Source: Nonomuraea soli | GTDB lineage: Bacteria > Actinomycetota > Actinomycetes > Streptosporangiales > Streptosporangiaceae | DNA: 64,000 nucleotides | Assembly: GCF_013761175.1 (NCBI RefSeq) | Contig: NZ_JACDUR010000002.1 | Coordinates: 688,816 to 752,815, forward strand | Reading direction: 5' to 3' | Shown: positions 59,548-64,000 of the stretch, piece after piece | Numbering within the stretch: position 1 is the stretch's first letter | How the letters are laid out: each line of letters opens with the position of its first letter | Position numbers and translations under genes: made by a program | Notes under the pieces: generated by a model | The model's database searches: none | What the model saw: only the letters and a program-made list of their open reading frames with translations | Told to the model about the DNA's origin: nothing

Positions 59548-61050
59548 TCACCTGACGGTGACCACGACCGAGTGCCGGCCGGTCGCCCCATCGGGGAACG
59601 GCGGGACCCGGGTGGCTGTCTGGGCGCGGCCGGTGCCGTCGGTCGCGCGGACCTGGAGGGTGTGGGTGCCCGGCTCGGCCTGCCAGGTCCACGACCACTG
59701 GACCCAGGTGTCGGCGCTGGGCACGGGAGCGAGCCGCGCCCGCTGCCAGGCGCCCTGGCCGGCGCGGACCTCGACGGCGGTGACGCCGCGGCCCTGGGCC
59801 CAGGCGACGCCGGCCACCGTCACGGGACCGGCGCGCAGCGTGGACAGCGGGGCGGGCACCTCGATCCTCGAGGCCGTCTTGACGGGCGCGTCGGTCGCCC
59901 AGCCGCGCCTGGTCCAATACGCCTGATCGGTGGAGTAGCGGGTGACGGACAAGTCGACCACCCACTTGGTGGCCGAGACGTAGCCGTACAGGCCGGGGAC
60001 GACCAGGCGGGCGGGGAAGCCGTGCTCGGCGGGCAGCGGGCCGCCGTTCATGCCGACGGCGAGCATCGCGTCGCGCCCGTCGAGGACGGCGGCGAGCGGC
60101 GTGCTGCACGTCCAACCGTCGGCCGACCTGCTGAACAGCTGGTCGGCGCCGGCCGGGACGCCCGCCTCGCGCAGCAGGGCCGCCAGGGGCACGCCGAGCC
60201 ATCGGGCGTTGCCCGCGTACGGGCCGCCGACCTCGTTGGAGACGCAGGTGAGGGTGATGTCGCGCTCGATCAGGCCGCGCCGGAGCAGGTCGTCCATGCC
60301 CAGGTCGAGGGTGCGCAGGCCGCGCACGCGCAGGCGCCAGGCGGCGGGGTCGAGGCGGGGGACCGAGAGGGCGGTGTCGACGCGGTAGAAGTCGGCGCCG
60401 GGGGTGGTGAAGGGGGACAGGCCGGGGATGGCCAGGTCGGCGCCGCGGGGCAGGGGCCTGGCGGGGCTGCTCGGGCGGGGCAGGGCGAGGCGCCGCGGTG
60501 GGGCGGCGGGGCTCAGCCGTACGGCCAGCCCGCCGACGCCCGCCAGCGCCACGACGCCCAGCCCGGCCCGCAACACCTGCCGCCGCCCGTGCGTGGAGTG
60601 TGCCGCGCCCGTGGCACCCCCGAGGGTGGTCAGCGCGGCCAGCGTGTAGGCCCCCGCGAGCGACCCCGCGAGGGCGGGCAGCAGGTCGAGCGGCACCCAG
60701 GCGGGCCGTGTCACCCCCGCGAGCACCCCGAGCAGCCCGAGGGCGCCCACGCCCGCCACCGCCGCCGTGCGCCGGTGGACGGCGAGCACCCCGAGCCCCG
60801 CCGCGAGGAGCGCCATCGTGAGCAGGATGCCGCCCACCAGCACGGCCTTGTCCGCCGTCCCGAAGGTCCGTACGGCGAACTCCTTCACGGGCGCCGGCGC
60901 CAGGTCGATGGCGACGCCACCCACAGCCACCACGGGCGACCCCTGCTCCCCGGTGACCCGCGCGACGAGTTCGGCCACGCCCAGCGCGGCGGCGAGCGCG
61001 GCAAGGCCTGCCCCACCTGCCCGGATAACGCGGCGTTCAAGTCGTCTCAC
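59548..61050 (-). CDS. Membrane-anchored sulfite-oxidase-like molybdopterin oxidoreductase
   Basis: A 500-residue protein. Residues about 1-175 hold four to five membrane helices. Residues about 215-400 are a sulfite-oxidase-type molybdopterin domain with the Mo-ligand cysteine in ITLTCVSNEVGGPYAGNARW, plus VVPGLYGYVSATKWVVDLSV. A C-terminal Ig-like dimerisation domain follows (about 400-500). It presumably acts outside the membrane on sulfite, sulfoxides or oxidised protein methionines. The start is GTG 61050, close behind a predicted SigK-type -10 box, which hints at a leaderless transcript. Confidence 0.9.
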   Translation of the reverse strand: MRRLERRVIRAGGAGLAALAAALGVAELVARVTGEQGSPVVAVGGVAIDLAPAPVKEFAVRTFGTADKAVLVGGILLTMALLAAGLGVLAVHRRTAAVAGVGALGLLGVLAGVTRPAWVPLDLLPALAGSLAGAYTLAALTTLGGATGAAHSTHGRRQVLRAGLGVVALAGVGGLAVRLSPAAPPRRLALPRPSSPARPLPRGADLAIPGLSPFTTPGADFYRVDTALSVPRLDPAAWRLRVRGLRTLDLGMDDLLRRGLIERDITLTCVSNEVGGPYAGNARWLGVPLAALLREAGVPAGADQLFSRSADGWTCSTPLAAVLDGRDAMLAVGMNGGPLPAEHGFPARLVVPGLYGYVSATKWVVDLSVTRYSTDQAYWTRRGWATDAPVKTASRIEVPAPLSTLRAGPVTVAGVAWAQGRGVTAVEVRAGQGAWQRARLAPVPSADTWVQWSWTWQAEPGTHTLQVRATDGTGRAQTATRVPPFPDGATGRHSVVVTVR

Positions 61051-61057
61051 GTTAGGT

Positions 61058-61085
61058 GTTCGGAGCGGGACGGCCCCCGGATTGG
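61058..61085 (-). promoter_or_regulatory. SigK-type promoter for the oxidoreductase-fasciclin operon
   Basis: Read on the minus strand, CAATCC (61084-61079) and CCGAAC (61063-61058) are separated by 15 bases. Each differs at one position from the CCATCC/CCGAAT pair found for sigK itself. The transcript would start about at the GTG start codon. Confidence 0.6.
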
Positions 61086-61117
61086 TCGGACTTTCACCAA
61101 GCGTGAGATCGCATCAC

Positions 61118-61144
61118 CCATCCGTGATGTCCTCCGCTCCGAAT
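61118..61144 (+). promoter_or_regulatory. SigK-type autoregulatory promoter
   Basis: CCATCC (61118-61123) and CCGAAT (61139-61144) are 15 bases apart, 38 bases before the sigK start. These hexamers are the mycobacterial SigK consensus as I recall it. The divergent promoter has the same spacing. Confidence 0.7.
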
Positions 61145-61182
61145 GCACCGGTGACGAGGGACACAAGCGGACGGAGCAACCG

Positions 61183-61776
61183 ATGACCGGCCCCGAGACA
61201 CGACCGGAGCAAGCGCCACCGCGCGCGACCTCACCGGTCCCCGACCTGCTGGCCAGGGTGGGCAGAGGCGACCAGGAGGCCTTCTCCCGCCTCTACGACC
61301 ACATCGCCGCCCCCCTCTACGGCGTCGTCCTCCGCGTCGTGCGCGACCCGAGCCAGGCCGAGGAGGTGCTCCAGGAGGTCCTGCTGGAGATCTGGCGGCT
61401 CGCGCCGCGCTACGAGGCGGGGCGGGGGAGCGCGATGGCGTGGATGACCACGATCGCGCACCGCCGCGCCGTGGACCGGGTGCGCTCGGAGCAGGCGAGC
61501 TCCGAGCGGGACGTGGCCGCGGGCCATCGGGCGATGGCGGGCCAGGACTACGACGTGGTGATCGAGACGGTCGCGGGCAAGCTGGAGCGTGAGAGAGTGC
61601 GGCGCTGCCTCGACACGCTGACGGAGTTGCAACGCCAGGTCGTGACGATGTCGTACTACGGTGGGTACTCGTATCCGGAGGTCGCCTCCCTGCTCACCAC
61701 CCCCCTCGGCACGGTCAAGACACGGATGCGTGACGGCCTGATCCGCCTGCGCGACTGCCTGGGGGTGGAAGCATGA
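61183..61776 (+). CDS. sigK: ECF RNA polymerase sigma factor SigK
   Basis: A 197-residue ECF sigma factor. Region 2 (about 30-95) has FSRLYDHIAAPLYGVVLRVV, RDPSQAEEVLQEVLLEIWRL and GSAMAWMTTIAHRRAVDRVR. Region 4 (about 135-190) has ELQRQVVTMSYYGGYSYPEV and TPLGTVKTRMRDGLIRLRD. No extra C-terminal domain is present. ATG 61183 gives normal length. The following anti-sigma gene overlaps by four bases, and the fasciclin and oxidoreductase genes opposite are the same partners as in mycobacterial SigK loci. Confidence 0.93.
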   Translation: MTGPETRPEQAPPRATSPVPDLLARVGRGDQEAFSRLYDHIAAPLYGVVLRVVRDPSQAEEVLQEVLLEIWRLAPRYEAGRGSAMAWMTTIAHRRAVDRVRSEQASSERDVAAGHRAMAGQDYDVVIETVAGKLERERVRRCLDTLTELQRQVVTMSYYGGYSYPEVASLLTTPLGTVKTRMRDGLIRLRDCLGVEA

Positions 61777-62492
61777 ACGAGAACGTGCACACGCTGTCGG
61801 GCGCCTACGCGCTCGACGCTCTGCCCCCGGACGAACTGCGGGCCTTCGAGCGGCACATGACCCAGTGCCCCGACTGCGAGCGCGAGGTCAGGAGCCTGCG
61901 CGAGACCGCGGCGCGCCTGGCGGCGAGCGTGCAGCAGGCGCCGCCGCCGTCGTTGAAGGGGCGGGTGCTGTCCGAGGTCGGCAGGACGCGGCAGGCTTCG
62001 CCGATCGTGGCGGCCGCTCCCGACCGGCGCGCGGGCCCGCGCGGGCGCCTGACCGCCTCCCGCGTCACCGCCGCCGTTCTCGCACTGGCCGCGGTACTCA
62101 CGGGCGTGTTGTTCCTGCGCGCCCAGGATCAGCTCGACGCGGAGCGGGTGACCGGCGAGCGGATCGCCGCCGTGCTGGCCGCCCCCGACACCCGCCGGGT
62201 CTCGGCGCGCGTCGGCGAGGCCACCGCCACGGCGATCTACTCTCCACGGAAGGCCAGCGCCGTCCTGGTCACCGCCGGGATGCGGGAACTGCCCGCGTCG
62301 CAGGACTACCAGCTGTGGCTCATCGGTGCCGACGAGATCCGTTCCGCGGGCCTCATGCCGGAGGAGCCCGCCCCCGTCCTGGCCACGTCGATCCGTGCCG
62401 GTGACCGCCTCGGCATCACGATCGAGCCCAGGGGAGGATCGCGGCAGCCCACGACCCGGCCGCTGGCCGTGCTGCCTCTGCCGTCGTCGTGA
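61773..62492 (+). CDS. rskA: Anti-sigma-K factor RskA
   Basis: A 239-residue membrane anti-sigma factor. The N-terminal cytoplasmic zinc-type helix has HxxxCxxC in ERHMTQCPDCEREV. One membrane helix lies at about 90-113 (ASRVTAAVLALAAVLTGVLF). The extracellular RskA domain follows (YSPRKASAVLVTAGMRELPA; YQLWLIGADEIRSAGLMP). It holds SigK inactive until cut by membrane proteases. ATG 61773 overlaps the sigK stop. Confidence 0.93.
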   Translation: MNENVHTLSGAYALDALPPDELRAFERHMTQCPDCEREVRSLRETAARLAASVQQAPPPSLKGRVLSEVGRTRQASPIVAAAPDRRAGPRGRLTASRVTAAVLALAAVLTGVLFLRAQDQLDAERVTGERIAAVLAAPDTRRVSARVGEATATAIYSPRKASAVLVTAGMRELPASQDYQLWLIGADEIRSAGLMPEEPAPVLATSIRAGDRLGITIEPRGGSRQPTTRPLAVLPLPSS

Positions 62493-62558
62493 GATCGGGT
62501 TCGAAGCATCCGGCGGACGCACTCGCCTCGAAGGAACGAGGAAGGAGGTGCGCTCTGC

Positions 62559-63086
62559 ATGGACCCGAAGGACGGTCGGCTCGACAACATCCTCGACGCG
62601 CTCGACACCCTCAGACCCGAGGTCGGCTACCGGGTGAAGGCCTTCCCCGAGGGGAAACGCTACGCCGTGCTCAGGCATCCCGGGGGCGGCAGGGCGATCG
62701 TGTTCGCCCACGAGCGGCAATGGGTCTGCCTGAGCGAGAGTGCTTCCGGCACCACGTCGCACACCGTGCTCGGGGGTGTCGGGGAGGCGCCGGAGGCCAT
62801 CGCCGGACGGCTGCCGTCCATCGCGCCCGCCCCTTCGGCGCGGCGCTGGCCGCACACGCTGCTCGCCGTCGTGCTGGGCGTGATCTGCGCGGCCGGGGCG
62901 GCGATCCTCACGGCGTCGCTCCTGATCCTGCTGACGCGGGGTCAGCGCTTCGCCGAGGACGCGGGCGTGCACCGGCTGGTCATCCACGGTCTGTCGGTGG
63001 TCGCGGGCCTGGCCGCAGGAGGCTGGGCGGCCCGCGTCGTCTGGCCGCGGCGGCGGCGGGGGCGGGCGGGCGTGAGCGACCGCTGA
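62559..63086 (+). CDS. Small two-helix membrane protein
   Basis: A 175-residue protein: a soluble N-terminal domain of about 90 residues (ILDALDTLRPEVGYRVKAFP, GRAIVFAHERQWVCLSE), then two membrane helices (LLAVVLGVICAAGAAILTAS; LVIHGLSVVAGLAAGGWAAR). GGAAGGAGG precedes ATG 62559. No family recognised. It follows rskA by 66 bases and may share its transcript. Confidence 0.75.
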   Translation: MDPKDGRLDNILDALDTLRPEVGYRVKAFPEGKRYAVLRHPGGGRAIVFAHERQWVCLSESASGTTSHTVLGGVGEAPEAIAGRLPSIAPAPSARRWPHTLLAVVLGVICAAGAAILTASLLILLTRGQRFAEDAGVHRLVIHGLSVVAGLAAGGWAARVVWPRRRRGRAGVSDR

Positions 63087-63185
63087 CTCCCCGCTTCCTT
63101 CGTGTTCTTTCGCGCCCATGTGCAACCGCTGTCACAGCCGCTGCGAAGGGACGTTAAGCAAGCTGAACATTGAAGGAGTCAGCGC

Positions 63186-64000
63186 ATGACCATAGCGACC
63201 GCGCCCGTCGACCACGTGCGCAGCCTGGCCGACGCCACGTTCCGCACGTTCATCGCGCGCCGGCTGGACGAGCTCGGCTTCCTCGGCGAGTCGCACGTGA
63301 CGATGCTTCGTGAGGCGCTCGCCCCCTTTCTGGGCGGAACCGGAAAGAGGCTGCGCCCCCTGTTCGTCTACTGGGGGCACCGCGCCGCGGGCGGGCAGGA
63401 CGACGATCTGGAGGCGGTGTTGTCGGCGGGCTGCGCGGTCGAGCTGGTGCACACCGCCGCCCTGGTCCTGGACGACGTCATGGACCAGTCCGAGCTGCGC
63501 CGCGGGCAACCGTCGGCCCACCTGACGCTGGCGGCGCACGGAGGCTCCGCCCGCTTCGGCGAGTCGGCCGCGACCCTCGTGGGCATGCTCGCCCTGACCT
63601 GGGCGGACGCGGCCCTGCTCGATCTCGGGCCGCGCCTGGCGCCCGCCCTGGAGGTGCTCAACCAGCTTCGGGTCGAGGCGGTCGGCGGGCAACTGCTCGA
63701 CCTGAGCGGCACCGCTCCGCCCCTCACCGTGGCCAGGTACAAGTCGGCCAAGTACACCGTCGAACGGCCACTCCACCTGGGCCACGTCCTGGCCGGAGGC
63801 GATCACAGGACACGCCGCCTGCTGTCGGACTACGCCCTGCCCGTCGGCGAGGCCTTCCAGCTGCGCGACGACGTCCTGGACGTCTTCGGCGACCCCGCGG
63901 TGACCGGCAAACCGTCCGGCGGCGACCTGCGGCTGCGCAAGAACAGCCTCCTGCTGGAGCTGGCCAGGACCCGCGCGGGCGCCGACGGCGAACTGCTGCT
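63186..64000 (+). CDS. Polyprenyl synthetase (trans-isoprenyl diphosphate synthase), 5' part
   Basis: The frame is open from ATG 63186 to the window end (271 residues visible). It has GGTGKRLRPLFVYWG, the first aspartate-rich motif LVLDDVMDQSELRRG (DDxxD) and the second QLRDDVLDVFGDPAVTGKP (DDxxD). It condenses isopentenyl diphosphate onto allylic diphosphates. GAAGGAG lies seven bases before the start. Product length cannot be told; geranylgeranyl or longer chains are typical. Only the C-terminal helices are missing. Confidence 0.92.
   Translation, partial: MTIATAPVDHVRSLADATFRTFIARRLDELGFLGESHVTMLREALAPFLGGTGKRLRPLFVYWGHRAAGGQDDDLEAVLSAGCAVELVHTAALVLDDVMDQSELRRGQPSAHLTLAAHGGSARFGESAATLVGMLALTWADAALLDLGPRLAPALEVLNQLRVEAVGGQLLDLSGTAPPLTVARYKSAKYTVERPLHLGHVLAGGDHRTRRLLSDYALPVGEAFQLRDDVLDVFGDPAVTGKPSGGDLRLRKNSLLLELARTRAGADGELL

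Overview
This is a high-GC window from a filamentous-type actinomycete. The codon bias (almost all third positions G or C), the many GTG and TTG starts, the ATGA/GTGA operon overlaps, the SigK/RskA pair and the actinobacterial conserved hypotheticals all fit; a Streptosporangiales-like host is my inference and is not proved by the sequence.

Positions 1-25.7 kb form a large catabolic gene cluster built from CoA chemistry and hydrolases. It holds the tail of a DUF35-type OB-fold protein, an acyl-CoA dehydrogenase, a CitE-like lyase, a secreted alpha/beta hydrolase, a PAS-LuxR regulator, an MmgE/PrpD protein, a cyclase-family hydrolase, a CaiB CoA-transferase, an IclR regulator, a dihydropyrimidinase-type cyclic amidohydrolase, a branched-chain-type ABC importer with a LivM-LivG fusion, a bicupin with a histidine-rich tail, an acyl-CoA synthetase, two GntR regulators, a carbamoylsarcosine-amidase-like hydrolase, HyuB and HyuA, a second CaiB protein and an HMG-CoA-lyase-like enzyme. 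The likely logic is uptake, ring opening of a cyclic amide or imide, deamidation, CoA activation, beta-oxidation-like steps and C-C cleavage. The actual substrate cannot be read from the sequence. Short inverted repeats of the type GGAAAC-N3-GTTTCC recur at several promoters and suggest one dispersed regulon.

25.7-30.2 kb holds an alpha/beta hydrolase with a divergent MarR regulator and a near-perfect double operator, a secreted hydrolase with a membrane partner, and an MFS transporter whose promoter carries two copies of the GGAAAC-N3-GTTTCC palindrome.

30.2-40.5 kb is an accessory, decaying segment. It contains two broken membrane-protein genes, a frameshifted pentapeptide-type protein, a shredded phage tail gene, an orphan but intact nuoH, an AraC regulator, a serine-recombinase remnant, a kinase-like hypothetical, and a broken and an intact AlbA_2 (Schlafen-type) gene. 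No frameshift was noticed elsewhere in the window, so this looks like real decay rather than poor sequence.

40.5-45 kb is one overlapping operon: ABC exporter ATPase, permease, histidine kinase and NarL-type regulator. 45-50 kb has a CPA1 Na+/H+ antiporter, small regulators (including an ArsR-SRPBCC pair) and a CPBP-family membrane protease. Leucyl-tRNA synthetase (50.1-52.8 kb) has a shortened editing insertion. 53.2-58.9 kb is an arabinoside utilisation locus: LacI repressor, GH51 arabinofuranosidase, and a sugar-binding lipoprotein with two permeases but no ATPase. 58.9-62.5 kb is a SigK-RskA module with a fasciclin lipoprotein and a membrane molybdopterin oxidoreductase, with matching divergent promoters. 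The window ends inside a polyprenyl synthetase gene.
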